A DNA stretch of 64,000 nucleotides, taken from contig NZ_WKJK01000002.1 of assembly GCF_009674535.1 (NCBI RefSeq), positions 496,001-560,000 on the forward strand. The letters run 5' to 3'. Positions 1 to 8,651 of the stretch are shown here, in pieces. The position numbers and the translations under genes are program-made. Position 1 is the stretch's first letter. The number at the start of each line of letters is the position of its first letter. The notes beneath the pieces are model-generated. The model saw only the letters and a list, made by a program, of their open reading frames with translations. It did not search any database and was not told the DNA's origin. This DNA is from Duganella guangzhouensis (GTDB lineage Bacteria > Pseudomonadota > Gammaproteobacteria > Burkholderiales > Burkholderiaceae_D).

Positions 1-106
1 CATCCTATCCTCATGGCAATAACGCGCCAATGGCGAGAACCGATAGCTTACAGCACCTAGCGCCAAGAGCGCGACGTCCGGCGATTCTGAGACGTGATGA
101 AGTGAT

Positions 107-409
107 CTACGTCTCAGTAACGCTGTAACTCATATGTGGCGATGTGGCGCAAAAATCCTCCAGCGCCTGCCAGGCGATTTCATGCAAGACCTTTCCATTT
201 TCCGCCTCGACATGCCATGCAGAGCTGCTTGAGACATACGCCTTGGCTTCTCCCAGCGTATAAAATTTAGACATCGTCAAAGCAATAATTGCATCCGTGA
301 TCGACAACCCGCGCTGCTTCATCTCCAACAGGATTTGCTCTCTCGCTGTCTCATCCGCGTCGCGCCACCTTGACTTTACGAGTACGAGGCCCAGTTCTGA
401 TTTGCTCAT
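107..409 (-). CDS. Small hypothetical protein, 100 aa
   Basis: I do not recognise this protein. It starts MSKSELGLVLVK, has no signal peptide or membrane segment, and looks like a small soluble, mostly helical cytoplasmic protein with a Glu/Lys/Arg-rich first half. It is the second gene of a two-gene minus-strand unit: the stop of the gene at 414-656 lies 4 bases before its ATG, so the two are probably co-translated. Base composition around it looks less G+C-rich than the neighbouring mutS, which may mean transferred DNA. A role as a small cassette partner (for example immunity to a toxin) is only a guess. Confidence 0.6.
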   Translation of the reverse strand: MSKSELGLVLVKSRWRDADETAREQILLEMKQRGLSITDAIIALTMSKFYTLGEAKAYVSSSSAWHVEAENGKVLHEIAWQALEDFCATSPHMSYSVTET

Positions 410-413
410 TTCT

Positions 414-656
414 TCATCCTGCGCCGGATATCCACAATTTTTCCTGCCTTGGCAGAACTACTGCCTGCAACCCGAATCCCCTGAACGCGTATCTCATCGT
501 AGCCACGTCTTTACAAAGAACCACATTGCCTTCGACAACAATCTGCGCAAAAAAGTTCACTTTTCCGGACGGTGTGTCGAAGGTAGATAGAAAATAGCTT
601 TCATCGCCATCTGCGGCATTCTGAATAGCCTGTTGCAACGACTCTTCGACGCTCAT
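414..656 (-). CDS. Small hypothetical protein, 80 aa
   Basis: Unrecognised 80-residue soluble protein beginning MSVEESLQQAIQNA. The frame stays open upstream to 800, but that extension is Arg-rich, unlike a protein, and would run into the divergent mutS start, so the internal ATG at 656 is chosen. The predicted order is a short N-terminal helix, then alternating strands (YFLSTFD, VNFFAQIVV, LQAVVLP). It is followed 4 bases later by the gene at 107-409. No catalytic motif is visible. Confidence 0.55.
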   Translation of the reverse strand: MSVEESLQQAIQNAADGDESYFLSTFDTPSGKVNFFAQIVVEGNVVLCKDVATMRYAFRGFGLQAVVLPRQEKLWISGAG

Positions 657-799
657 TTGGGCTGACTCCAGTGTACTCCAACCGGATCGGGACACGTTTT
701 CGCAGTATCGCCGCCGAAAGCGGTAGAATGATGGGTTACGCGCGGGGGTGGTTTGTGCCTCCGTAAAACCAGACTCATCGCATCGCCTGAATAGAACCA

Positions 800-3481
800 A
801 TGACCACCGCTCCGAAAGAAATCAACGCCGCCGCCGTCAAGAACAGTCCCACCGAAAAGCTCACGCCAATGATGCAACAGTACATGGCGATCAAGAGCCA
901 GCATCCGGACATGCTGGTGTTCTACCGCATGGGCGATTTCTATGAGCTGTTCCACGAAGATGCGGAAAAGGCGTCGCGCCTGCTCGGCATCACGCTGACG
1001 GCGCGCGGTTCGTCTGGCGGGCAGCCGATCAAGATGGCGGGCGTGCCGTTCCATTCGCTGGAAGGCTATCTGGCCAAGTTGGTCAAGGTCGGCGAGTCCT
1101 GCGCCATCTGCGAACAGATCGGCGATCCGGCCACCAGCAAAGGCCCGGTCGAACGCAAGGTGATGCGCGTGGTCACGCCAGGCACGCTGACCGATGCCGA
1201 TCTGCTGCCGGAAAAAGCCGAACGTCCACTGCTCGCGCTGTGCATCATCAGCCAGCGCAAGGTGGCCACCGCCGGTCTGGCGTGGCTATCGCTGGCCAGC
1301 GGCGCGCTGCGCTTGATGGAGTTCTCGGGCGATGCGCACACGGTCAATACCCGCATCCAGCAAGAGCTGGAACGCATCTCGCCGGCCGAGCTGCTGCGCG
1401 GCGATAACGGCGAGCTGTTTGAAGAGTACACCGCCTGCCACGTCAACCGCGTGCCGGAGTGGCACTTCGATGTGGTGGGCGGCCACAAGGCGCTGCTGGA
1501 TCAACTGGCGGTGGCCACGCTGACCGGCTTCGGCGCCGATGGCCTGGGCGCGGCGTTCGGCGCCGCCGGCGCGCTGCTGCGTTACGCGCAGTCGACGCAA
1601 GGTCGCGGCCTGCAGCACGTGCGCACGCTGACCACCGAAACCGAAAATGAATTCATCGGCCTCGATGCCGCCACCCGCCGCAATCTGGAGCTGACCGAGA
1701 CCATCCGCGGCCAGGAGTCGCCTACCCTGTTCTCGCTGCTGGACCACTGCCGCACCGCCATGGGTTCGCGCCTGCTGCGTCACTGGCTGCACCACGCGCG
1801 CCGCGATCAGGACATCGCCCGTTCGCGTCATCAAGCCATCGCCGCGTTGGCGCAGGCCGATGCCACCGGTTCGCTGTCGCACACGCTGGCGCAGGTGCCG
1901 GACATCGAGCGCATCACCACCCGCATCGCGCTGCTGTCGGCGCGCCCGCGCGATCTGGCCAGCCTGCGTGACGGCTTGAAGCAGTTGCCGGCGCTGCGTC
2001 ACAGCATGCAGCGCACGCTGACCGACGTGGATGGTCTGCTGGCCGGCATCCACGCCGACCTGGCGACACCGGAAACCTGCCTGGATCTGCTGGAACGCGC
2101 GGTGATGCAGGAACCGGCGGTGATGGTGCGCGACGGCGGCGTGATCGCGCGCGGCTTCGACGCCGAGCTGGATGAGCTGCGCGGCCTGTCGGAAAACGCC
2201 GGCCAGTATCTGGTCGATCTGGAGACGCGCGAACGCGCCCGCACCGGCATCGCCAATCTGCGCGTGGAGTACAACAAGGTACACGGCTTCTATATCGAAG
2301 TCACCAACGGCCAGGCCACCAAGGTGCCGGACGATTACCGCCGCCGCCAGACGCTGAAGAACTGCGAGCGTTACATCACGCCAGAGCTGAAGGCGTTTGA
2401 AGACAAGGCACTGTCGGCGCAGGACCGCGCGCTGGCGCGCGAGAAGATGCTGTACGACCAGCTGCTGGGCGACCTCGCCCCGTTCATCGGCACGCTGCAG
2501 GCGATCGCGCGCGCGCTGGCGCAACTGGACACGCTGACCGCCCTCACCGACCACGCGCTGCGTCACAGCTGGTGCGCGCCGGAGCTGGTGGCCACGCCCT
2601 GCATCAACATCAAGGAAGGCCGCCACCCAGTGGTGGAGAACCAGATCGAACGCTTCATCGCAAACGATTGCCGCTTCGTCGATGAACGCCGCCTGCTGCT
2701 GATCACCGGTCCTAACATGGGCGGTAAATCGACCTTCATGCGCCAGGTGGCGCTGATTACGCTGCTGGCCTACATGGGCAGCTACGTGCCGGCGCAAAGT
2801 GCCGTCATCGGCCCGATCGACCGCATCTTCACCCGCATCGGCGCTACCGACGATCTGGCCGGCGGCCGCTCGACCTTCATGGTGGAGATGACCGAAGCCG
2901 CCGCCATTCTGAACGGCGCCACCGAACACTCGCTGGTGCTGATGGACGAAATCGGCCGTGGCACCTCGACCTTCGACGGTCTGGCGCTGGCGTGGGCGAT
3001 CGCGCGTCATCTGATCGAAACCAGCCGCAGCTTCTCGCTGTTCGCCACCCACTACTTCGAACTGACGCAGCTGCCGGACAACCATCCAAGCGCCGCCAAC
3101 GTGCACTTGTCGGCGGTGGAGCACAAGGACACCATCGTGTTCCTGCACGCGGTGCAGGACGGCCCGGCGTCGCAGAGCTACGGCTTGCAGGTGGCGCAGC
3201 TGGCCGGCGTGCCGCAGCCCGTGATCAAGGCCGCGCGCAAGCATCTGGCGCGACTGGAAGCGCAGGCACTGGACGCCACGCCGCAGCTGGACCTGTTTGC
3301 CGCGCCAGCAGTCGACGCCAACGACGAGGAAGTGGAAGCGCCGGCACCAGCCGCCTCCAGCCCGGCCATGCGCGAGCTGCTGGACGCGCTGGACGATCTG
3401 GATCCGGATGCGCTGACGCCACGCGAAGCGCTGGACCGTTTGTATCAGCTGAAGCGCCTGACCGAGTCGGCGCAGGCATGA
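800..3481 (+). CDS. mutS: DNA mismatch repair protein MutS
   Basis: MutS recognises base mismatches and small loops and recruits MutL in an ATP-dependent way. The 893-aa product has the N-terminal mismatch-binding domain with the Phe-x-Glu wedge in GDFYELF (about residues 46-52), connector, lever and clamp regions, then the ABC-type ATPase: Walker [10 protein letters not shown] near 637-645, STFMVEM signature, and Walker [11 protein letters not shown] near 712. The C-terminal acidic tail ending in a helix (about 860-893) matches the tetramer/beta-clamp-binding end; total length is slightly above the E. coli protein (853). The downstream secreted-protein gene overlaps its stop codon (ATGA). 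No strong SD precedes the ATG. Confidence 0.97.
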   Translation: MTTAPKEINAAAVKNSPTEKLTPMMQQYMAIKSQHPDMLVFYRMGDFYELFHEDAEKASRLLGITLTARGSSGGQPIKMAGVPFHSLEGYLAKLVKVGESCAICEQIGDPATSKGPVERKVMRVVTPGTLTDADLLPEKAERPLLALCIISQRKVATAGLAWLSLASGALRLMEFSGDAHTVNTRIQQELERISPAELLRGDNGELFEEYTACHVNRVPEWHFDVVGGHKALLDQLAVATLTGFGADGLGAAFGAAGALLRYAQSTQGRGLQHVRTLTTETENEFIGLDAATRRNLELTETIRGQESPTLFSLLDHCRTAMGSRLLRHWLHHARRDQDIARSRHQAIAALAQADATGSLSHTLAQVPDIERITTRIALLSARPRDLASLRDGLKQLPALRHSMQRTLTDVDGLLAGIHADLATPETCLDLLERAVMQEPAVMVRDGGVIARGFDAELDELRGLSENAGQYLVDLETRERARTGIANLRVEYNKVHGFYIEVTNGQATKVPDDYRRRQTLKNCERYITPELKAFEDKALSAQDRALAREKMLYDQLLGDLAPFIGTLQAIARALAQLDTLTALTDHALRHSWCAPELVATPCINIKEGRHPVVENQIERFIANDCRFVDERRLLLITGPNMGGKSTFMRQVALITLLAYMGSYVPAQSAVIGPIDRIFTRIGATDDLAGGRSTFMVEMTEAAAILNGATEHSLVLMDEIGRGTSTFDGLALAWAIARHLIETSRSFSLFATHYFELTQLPDNHPSAANVHLSAVEHKDTIVFLHAVQDGPASQSYGLQVAQLAGVPQPVIKAARKHLARLEAQALDATPQLDLFAAPAVDANDEEVEAPAPAASSPAMRELLDALDDLDPDALTPREALDRLYQLKRLTESAQA

Positions 3482-4455
3482 TGCGCGGCGCGCGCTCCCG
3501 TGCCGCACTGCTCGGCGCCGCCATGGCGCTGACAATGTTTGCGGCGTCGGGGGCGCACGCAGCGCAGATTACGCCGGCCACGCCGGCACCCAAGGCTTTC
3601 GTGTTTGGCGTGATCGGCCATCCGCTGCAGCATGGCCGCGACGAGGCGACGCTCAAACACGCGATCGAGGAAGCATCGCAATCCAATCCGGCCTTCATCG
3701 TCGCCACCGGCATCAAGGCCGCCAGCGAGCCTTGCAGCGACAAGCTGTACGCGCAGCGGCGCGCGCTGCTGGATGAACCGCAAGCGCCAATGATCGTGTC
3801 GCTGGCCGGCAGCGACTGGGCCGCGTGCATGAACTCCGCCGGCCGCTCCAACGCCATCGAGCGCCTGAACCGGCTGCGCGAACTGTTTTACGTCGACAGC
3901 GAATCGCTGGGCGCGCGCCGCCTGCCGCTGACGCGCTTATCGTCCACCGCCAAGTTCCGCAGCTATGCGGAGAACGCCCACTGGGAGCATGGCAAGGTGC
4001 TGTTCGCCACCATCAACCTCCCGGCCAATAACAACCACTACCTGCCGGCGGCGGGCCGCAACAGCGAATATGAAGACCGGCTGGTGGCCAACCGCGCCTG
4101 GCTGCATCGCTTGTTCACGCTGGCCGAGCGGCAGAAGATGCACGCGCTGGTGCTGTTTTCGGACGGCGATGCGGGTGTGACGGCGGAAGAAGGCTTTTCG
4201 CTGCTGCCCTCATTCCAGAGCAAACAGGACGGCTTTGCCGAAGTGCGCAAGCAGGTGCGCGCGATGGCGGAGAAGTACAAGGGCAAGGTGCTGCTGATCG
4301 ATGCGCAGAAAAGCGCGGGTGGGGAGCCTGCCATTCAATGGCGCGGCAATGTGGGGCACCTGAATCTGGGCGCCGACTGGGCCGAGATTCAGATCACGCC
4401 CGGCGCCGCCGCCCTGTTCTCAGTCAAGGCAGGCAACGCCGAAGCGCAACAGTAA
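3478..4455 (+). CDS. Secreted protein of unknown function coupled to mutS
   Basis: A 325-aa product with a clear signal peptide ([20 protein letters not shown] to AHA-A, about residues 1-29). The rest is a soluble periplasmic domain starting [14 protein letters not shown]. Scattered features (FGVIGHP, an Asn-rich ANNNHY block, VLFSDGDAG) are weakly reminiscent of a calcineurin-like phosphoesterase fold, but the full metal-ligand set is not evident, so function is left open. The ATG overlaps the mutS TGA as ATGA; a second in-frame ATG follows at once (3481). Overlap implies translational coupling, although no functional tie between mismatch repair and an exported protein is known to me. Confidence 0.75.
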   Translation: MMRGARSRAALLGAAMALTMFAASGAHAAQITPATPAPKAFVFGVIGHPLQHGRDEATLKHAIEEASQSNPAFIVATGIKAASEPCSDKLYAQRRALLDEPQAPMIVSLAGSDWAACMNSAGRSNAIERLNRLRELFYVDSESLGARRLPLTRLSSTAKFRSYAENAHWEHGKVLFATINLPANNNHYLPAAGRNSEYEDRLVANRAWLHRLFTLAERQKMHALVLFSDGDAGVTAEEGFSLLPSFQSKQDGFAEVRKQVRAMAEKYKGKVLLIDAQKSAGGEPAIQWRGNVGHLNLGADWAEIQITPGAAALFSVKAGNAEAQQ

Positions 4456-4458
4456 AGC

Positions 4459-5004
4459 TTAGTGAATCGGGTGGATGGCGACGTGATCGCCGTCTTCGCC
4501 TTCATCATCCTCATCGCCGTGGTGATGGCCATGGGCGCCGTGCACATGACCGTGGGCGATTTCTTCATCGGAGGCTTCGCGCACATCCACCACGTTCAGC
4601 GAGAAACGCAGCGCCATGCCGGCCAGCGGGTGATTGCCGTCCAGGACCACTTTGTCGTCAGCGATATCGGTCACGGTGAAGATCATGGCCTCTTCCTCGC
4701 CAGCGTCGCCGTCCGGCATGCCTTCGAACTGCATGCCCACTTCCAGCGGTTCCGGCAGGCGGTTGCGTGGCTCCACTTTCACCAGCGCGGCGTCGTAGTC
4801 GCCGAAAGCATCTTCCGGCTCGATCTGGATGATCGACGAGTAGCCGACTTCTTTGCCATCCAGTTCTTCTTCGATTTTCGGCAGGGTGTTCTCATAGCCA
4901 CCGTGCAGGTAGACCATAGGTTGACGGCCGTCCTCGATCAGATTGTCCTGGGCATCGGACAGTTTATAGTTAACAGTCACGACTGTATTCTTGGCAATCT
5001 TCAT
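4459..5004 (-). CDS. slyD: FKBP-type peptidyl-prolyl isomerase SlyD
   Basis: SlyD is a cytoplasmic prolyl isomerase and metallochaperone that helps nickel delivery. The 181-aa product has the split FKBP domain (MKIAKNTVVTVNYKL to about residue 65) with the inserted-flap domain (about 70-125), and a C-terminal His/Asp/Glu-rich tail (AHGHVHGAHGHHHGDEDDEG) typical of the metal-binding SlyD tail. The start at 5004 is preferred over one 9 bases upstream because AAGGA lies 8 bases before it, while the upstream ATG abuts that SD. A TATAAT-like -10 is at 5035-5040 on this strand. It is convergent with the gene ending at 4455. Confidence 0.95.
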   Translation of the reverse strand: MKIAKNTVVTVNYKLSDAQDNLIEDGRQPMVYLHGGYENTLPKIEEELDGKEVGYSSIIQIEPEDAFGDYDAALVKVEPRNRLPEPLEVGMQFEGMPDGDAGEEEAMIFTVTDIADDKVVLDGNHPLAGMALRFSLNVVDVREASDEEIAHGHVHGAHGHHHGDEDDEGEDGDHVAIHPIH

Positions 5005-5034
5005 GGTGTGCATCCTTTCTATAATTAGCCCCGG

Positions 5035-5040
5035 ATTATA
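5035..5040 (-). promoter_or_regulatory. Candidate -10 element of slyD
   Basis: Reads GGTATAATCC on the minus strand, a perfect TATAAT about 31 bases upstream of the slyD ATG. No good -35 hexamer is seen at 16-18 bases. Confidence 0.45.
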
Positions 5041-5093
5041 CCTTGGATCGCGGCACGGGCCGGCTTAACACCGCCAGCCGGCCGATGGCTGGT

Positions 5094-5099
5094 TATAAT
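5094..5099 (+). promoter_or_regulatory. Candidate -10 element of roxA, close to the start codon
   Basis: TATAAT ends 5 bases before the roxA ATG at 5105. A start site 6-7 bases downstream of the -10 would fall on the initiation codon, giving a leaderless or nearly leaderless message; no SD is present before the ATG. No consensus -35 is seen at the usual spacing. Confidence 0.4.
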
Positions 5100-5104
5100 G
5101 TGGC

Positions 5105-6226
5105 ATGAAAAAATTACCTCTCCTCGGCGACATCACGCCAGCGCAGTTTTTGCGCGAATACTGGCATAAAAAACCATTACTGATTCGTAATGCGATTCCG
5201 GGCTTCAAGCCCCTGCTGAGCTTTGACGCGCTGGCCAAGCTGGCCTCGACCAACCACGCGGAATCGCGCCTGGTCACCGGTTTCGATGGCGAATGGGCAA
5301 TGCAGCACGGCCCGCTGGAAACCCTGCCGCCGCGTGACAAGAAGGAATGGACCATGCTGGTCCAGGGCGTCAACCTGTTCGACGCCAAGGCCGACGAGCT
5401 GCTGCGCCAGTTCCGCTTCCTGCCGGACGCCCGCCTGGACGATCTGATGGTCAGCTTTGCCACCGATGGCGGCGGCGTCGGTCCACACTTCGATTCCTAC
5501 GACGTATTCCTGCTGCAAGCGCAAGGTCAGCGCCGCTGGCAAATCGGCCCGCAGAAAGACCTGTCGCTGATCGACGGCCTGCCGCTGAAGATCCTGGCCA
5601 ACTTCAAGCCGAACGAGGAATTCGTGCTGAATCCGGGCGACATGCTGTACCTGCCGCCGCACTACGCGCACGACGGCATCGCCATCGGCGACTGCCAGAC
5701 TTATTCGATCGGCTTCCGTTCGCCGTCCTACCAGGAGTTGGGCGAGAACTTCCTGCAATTCATGGCCGATTCGATCGACCTGCCGGGCCGCTACGCCGAT
5801 CCGGAGCTAGAAGTGAGCAACAAGCCGGCCGAGATCCCGCGCCAGATGCTGACCGCGCTGACCGACGAGCTGAACAAAGTCCGCTTCACCGAGGAAGACA
5901 TCACCATCTTCTTTGGCGAATACATGTCCGAGCCCAAGCACAATGTGTTCTTCACCGGCCCGGCCAAGCCGCTCACCGTCGGCAAATTCGGCGAAGCGGT
6001 GCTGAAAAAGGGCTTGGCGCTGTCGCGCAAGACCCAGATGCTGTACCGTGGCAAGCACGTGTTCATCAATGGCGAATCGTTCGGCGTTGGCAAGGCCGAC
6101 AAGGCCACGCTGGAGTTGCTGGCCAATAATCGCCGGCTGGAGGCCGCCGAGTTCGCCACCGCCTCGGACGACGTGCTGGAAGCGCTGTACACCTGGTATC
6201 AGGATGGTTGGGTAGAGCTCGGTTAA
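5105..6226 (+). CDS. roxA: Ribosomal protein uL16 3-hydroxylase RoxA (YcfD family cupin)
   Basis: A JmjC/cupin 2-oxoglutarate and Fe(II) oxygenase that hydroxylates an arginine of ribosomal protein uL16. The 373-aa product equals the E. coli YcfD length. The N-terminal JmjC cupin carries the iron triad: His128 and Asp130 in GPHFDSYDVF, and the distal His189 in PPHYAHDG. The remainder (about 215-373) is the dimerisation plus C-terminal winged-helix region (TLELLANNRRLEAAEF). A TATAAT box ends five bases before the ATG and no SD is visible, so translation may be leaderless. The next gene starts 16 bases downstream. Confidence 0.92.
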   Translation: MKKLPLLGDITPAQFLREYWHKKPLLIRNAIPGFKPLLSFDALAKLASTNHAESRLVTGFDGEWAMQHGPLETLPPRDKKEWTMLVQGVNLFDAKADELLRQFRFLPDARLDDLMVSFATDGGGVGPHFDSYDVFLLQAQGQRRWQIGPQKDLSLIDGLPLKILANFKPNEEFVLNPGDMLYLPPHYAHDGIAIGDCQTYSIGFRSPSYQELGENFLQFMADSIDLPGRYADPELEVSNKPAEIPRQMLTALTDELNKVRFTEEDITIFFGEYMSEPKHNVFFTGPAKPLTVGKFGEAVLKKGLALSRKTQMLYRGKHVFINGESFGVGKADKATLELLANNRRLEAAEFATASDDVLEALYTWYQDGWVELG

Positions 6227-6242
6227 TCAAGGAGACGGCAAG

Positions 6243-6719
6243 ATGGACAGACTGGTCATTCCCTTCACCACGCGGGCGGAATTTCAGCAGCACCTGGCCA
6301 CTTGCCTGTCGCGCGCGGAGCAAACCCTGCAGATGTTCGACCCGGATTACAGCATCTGGGAACTGGGCAGCAGCGCCACCGACGCCCAACTGCGGCGCTT
6401 CCTGCACGGCGGCGGCCGGCTGCAACTGGTGGCGCACGATGGCAAGCACGTCGAGCGCAGCGCGCCGCGCTTTTTACGCCTGCTGCAGGACTATGGCCAC
6501 CTGATTGAGGTGCGCCGCACCAATGCCCAATTACGCCAGCTGACCGACTCGTTTTGCATCGGCGACCAGCGCGATATTGTGCGCCGTTTTCATGCCGATC
6601 ATTTCCGTGGTGAAGCCGTATTTAACGGCCCGCAAGACCTGCAAATCAGCCTGGAACGTTTCCTTACAATTTGGATAGAGTCCGGACCCGGTTTGTATGC
6701 AAACTCAACGGGATTATGA
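6243..6719 (+). CDS. DUF7931-like protein downstream of roxA
   Basis: A 158-aa cytoplasmic protein starting MDRLVIPFTTRAEF behind a good SD (AAGGAG, 9 bases). The pattern QTLQMFDPDYSIWELG, RFLHGGGRLQLVAHD, FCIGDQRDIVRRFHADHFRG looks like a reduced phospholipase-D-like fold of the type annotated DUF7931 in beta- and gammaproteobacteria, but it lacks a paired HKD motif, so catalysis is doubtful. It follows roxA by 16 bases and is probably in the same transcript. The role is unknown. Confidence 0.75.
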   Translation: MDRLVIPFTTRAEFQQHLATCLSRAEQTLQMFDPDYSIWELGSSATDAQLRRFLHGGGRLQLVAHDGKHVERSAPRFLRLLQDYGHLIEVRRTNAQLRQLTDSFCIGDQRDIVRRFHADHFRGEAVFNGPQDLQISLERFLTIWIESGPGLYANSTGL

Positions 6720-6781
6720 GTAAAATGCTGGGCAGCACGGTCGTGTTCGGACATGCTGCAAGATTATGCGTAAACGAAATG

Positions 6782-6795
6782 TTGCGATATCGCAA
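6782..6795. repeat. 14-bp perfect palindrome, possible operator
   Basis: TTGCGATATCGCAA, upstream of the candidate promoter of the Ala/Pro-rich lipoprotein. The half-site TTGCGAT recurs at 6825 in the -35 region. It could be an operator dyad; no regulator can be named. Confidence 0.35.
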
Positions 6796-6824
6796 AATAG
6801 TTATGCGTTAGCCTTGTTGTCCTA

Positions 6825-6851
6825 TTGCGATGCACTAAAAATCGCTATAAT
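6825..6851 (+). promoter_or_regulatory. Candidate promoter of the Ala/Pro-rich lipoprotein
   Basis: A perfect TATAAT at 6846-6851 with TTGCGA at 6825-6830 (15-base spacer, short). It lies in an A+T-rich 271-base intergenic region and would give a leader of about 130 bases before the ATG at 6991. Confidence 0.45.
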
Positions 6852-6926
6852 ATTCGGCTAGGAAGTTTCCGTTGTCTAGTAGGCACCTTTTAGGTACGAA
6901 AGCCTTCGACGACTACCTAATGAGCG

Positions 6927-6944
6927 ATAATTACCGGTAATTAT
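6927..6944. repeat. 18-bp palindrome in the lipoprotein leader
   Basis: ATAATTACCGGTAATTAT is perfectly palindromic, and flanking GCGAT/ATCGC lets the stem extend with a three-base bulge. In RNA it would be a hairpin about 45 bases before the start codon; in DNA it could be an operator. Confidence 0.4.
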
Positions 6945-6990
6945 TAATCGCAACACTGTGTTTAATTTTTGAATTAACTAAGGAAAATCC

Positions 6991-7233
6991 ATGAAAAAAT
7001 CCCTGCTGATCGCCTCCCTGCTGGCTGTTGCTCTGGCTGCTTGCTCGAAAAAAGAAGAAGCTCCTGCCGCTCCAGCTCCAGTAGCTGCTCCAGAAGCTGC
7101 TGCTCCAGCTGCTGCTCCAGCACCAGCTCCAGCTGCTGACGCTGCTGCTCCAGCCGCTTCGGCTGCTGCTCCAGCCGCTTCGGACGCTGCTGCTGCTCCA
7201 GCCGCTTCGGCTGCTCCAGCTGCTTCGAAGTAA
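6991..7233 (+). CDS. Ala/Pro-rich small lipoprotein
   Basis: An 80-aa product with a lipoprotein signal MKKSLLIASLLAVALAAC (lipobox LAAC, Cys18), followed by SKKEEAP and then a low-complexity tail almost entirely of Ala, Pro and Ser in PAAPAP/AAPAAS-type repeats. Such a tail is probably extended and could act as an envelope spacer; no domain is recognised. The SD AAGGAA precedes the ATG by 7 bases. The gene has its own A+T-rich promoter region with two palindromes and a strong terminator, which suggests a monocistronic, well-expressed message. Confidence 0.85.
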   Translation: MKKSLLIASLLAVALAACSKKEEAPAAPAPVAAPEAAAPAAAPAPAPAADAAAPAASAAAPAASDAAAAPAASAAPAASK

Positions 7234-7252
7234 TATCAGCTGTGATAAAAAA

Positions 7253-7276
7253 GCCGGCCCTCGGGCCGGTTTTTTT
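7253..7276 (+). terminator. Intrinsic terminator of the lipoprotein gene
   Basis: Stem CCGGCCC-TC-GGGCCGG followed by seven T residues, 20 bases after the stop codon. Confidence 0.85.
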
Positions 7277-7312
7277 ACGCCTGCAGATTCGCCGCTTTTA
7301 AAGCGGCCATAA

Positions 7313-7338
7313 AAAAACCGGCTGTAACGCCGGTTTTT
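7313..7338. terminator. Bidirectional terminator between the lipoprotein gene and bamC
   Basis: Ten-bp stem AAAAACCGGC / GCCGGTTTTT with a 6-base loop and A/T tracts on both sides, so it can stop transcription from either direction. It lies just past the bamC stop; a further GCCGCC/GGCGGC hairpin is at 7347-7362. Confidence 0.75.
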
Positions 7339-7371
7339 GTTTATAAGCCGCCGCATGGCGGCTTATTTCTA

Positions 7372-8571
7372 TTACTTCAACTGTTCGTGCAGCAGGGTGA
7401 TGATCTTCTCGCCAACCGGGCTGGTTTCCGGCTGACCGGCATTGCTCAGCACCTTGACCACGCTGGTATTGCCTTCGTTGGCCTTGACCGAGATGCGGTA
7501 GCGCTGCGCTTCCTTCTCCGCCTCGTCCGACGAGCCCCAGCTGAACAGCTTGCTGAAGAAGCCCTTGGTTTCGGTGGCGTCGTTGATGTAACGCACGAAG
7601 TAAATACCCTGGGTACGGTCGCGGTCTTCAACCGTGAAGCCAGCGCGGTCCAGCGCCAGGCCGACACGGCGCCAGGCGCGGTCGAAGCCCTCGTCCACCT
7701 GCACGGCGCGGTCGGCGCCGGCGCCCACCAGCGAAGCGTGCTGCGGCTGCACCGCAGCGCCTTCGACGGCGGTCTTGGCTTGCGCCAGCTGTTCCGGACC
7801 ATTGCCCAACTTGTTCATCAGACGGGCCAGGAATTCAGCTTCCAGGCCTGGATCGTTAGGACGCGGCGTCCACTTGGTGGTTTCCTTGTCCGAACCGGTG
7901 GCGACTTCCTGCACGCCGCGATGGCTGATGTAGATCTCGCTGGCGCCATCGGCACGACGCTCGATGCGGGTGCGGAACTTGTCGCGCTCGCCGCTGGAGT
8001 ACAGCGAATCGAACACCTTGCCCACCGTGTTGCGGATCCAGTCTTGCGGGATCTTGGCGCGGTTCTCGTTCCACTCGGTTTCCATGATGCCGGCGGTCTG
8101 CGACTCCTGCGCCAGCGTGAAGCCCGAATCTTCCCAGAACTGCTTCAGTTGCGGCCACAGCTGTTCCGGGGTCTGCTTGATGACCAGCCAGCGCTGGTTG
8201 CCGTCGCGCTCGACCTTGATGTCGTTCAGCGAGGTCGGCACCACGGTGCCGGCGGACGGCTGGCCCGGCACGATCACGGCGTTCTGATTCAGCGCGCCCG
8301 ACTGCGCGGCCTTGGCGGCGTTGTAGCCGGAGGCGGTGGCCACGCCGTTGTTCGAGTCCGGCAGCGAGTAGCGGTTATCCTTCTGCAGCTGGGTCAGGTC
8401 GGGCGGCACGTCCAGCGTGCTGGCCTTCTTGGCCGACTTGTAATCGACCTTGTCGTTACCAACCACCGAGCCGATCATGCCGCAGCCGCTCAGGCTGGTC
8501 ACGGTGGCTACCATGGCGCCCAGCACCAGCGCGCGCTGCGGGGAAATAAAAGCTGTCTTGCGAATAGTCAT
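7372..8571 (-). CDS. bamC: Outer-membrane protein assembly lipoprotein BamC
   Basis: BamC is a lipoprotein subunit of the BAM complex that folds beta-barrel proteins into the outer membrane. The 399-aa product has a lipoprotein signal ending LSGC (Cys30), the unstructured BamD-binding segment (about 40-75, with DVPPDLTQLQ and YSLPDS), then two helix-grip domains: one around WPQLKQFWEDSGF, the second around GFDRAWRRVGLALDRAGFTVEDRD. It is longer than E. coli BamC (344). It is the last gene of the dapA-bamC stretch, 80 bases after dapA, and ends at a bidirectional terminator. Confidence 0.93.
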   Translation of the reverse strand: MTIRKTAFISPQRALVLGAMVATVTSLSGCGMIGSVVGNDKVDYKSAKKASTLDVPPDLTQLQKDNRYSLPDSNNGVATASGYNAAKAAQSGALNQNAVIVPGQPSAGTVVPTSLNDIKVERDGNQRWLVIKQTPEQLWPQLKQFWEDSGFTLAQESQTAGIMETEWNENRAKIPQDWIRNTVGKVFDSLYSSGERDKFRTRIERRADGASEIYISHRGVQEVATGSDKETTKWTPRPNDPGLEAEFLARLMNKLGNGPEQLAQAKTAVEGAAVQPQHASLVGAGADRAVQVDEGFDRAWRRVGLALDRAGFTVEDRDRTQGIYFVRYINDATETKGFFSKLFSWGSSDEAEKEAQRYRISVKANEGNTSVVKVLSNAGQPETSPVGEKIITLLHEQLK

Positions 8572-8651
8572 GTCGTTACTGTTTAAGAAGCTGAGGTGCA
8601 GCAGTATATGATCCGACCGGGGCCGGGGCTTATGCTTTTTGCTACGGGATG

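Noticed and set aside
2992-3477. Upstream extension of the secreted protein gene into mutS
   Set aside because: The extension is Arg/Gly-rich shadow of mutS; a signal peptide begins at 3478.
1286-3535. 749-codon open frame on the minus strand opposite mutS
   Set aside because: Arg/Gln/His-rich translation with no motif; a G+C-codon shadow of mutS, whose sequence is fully conserved.
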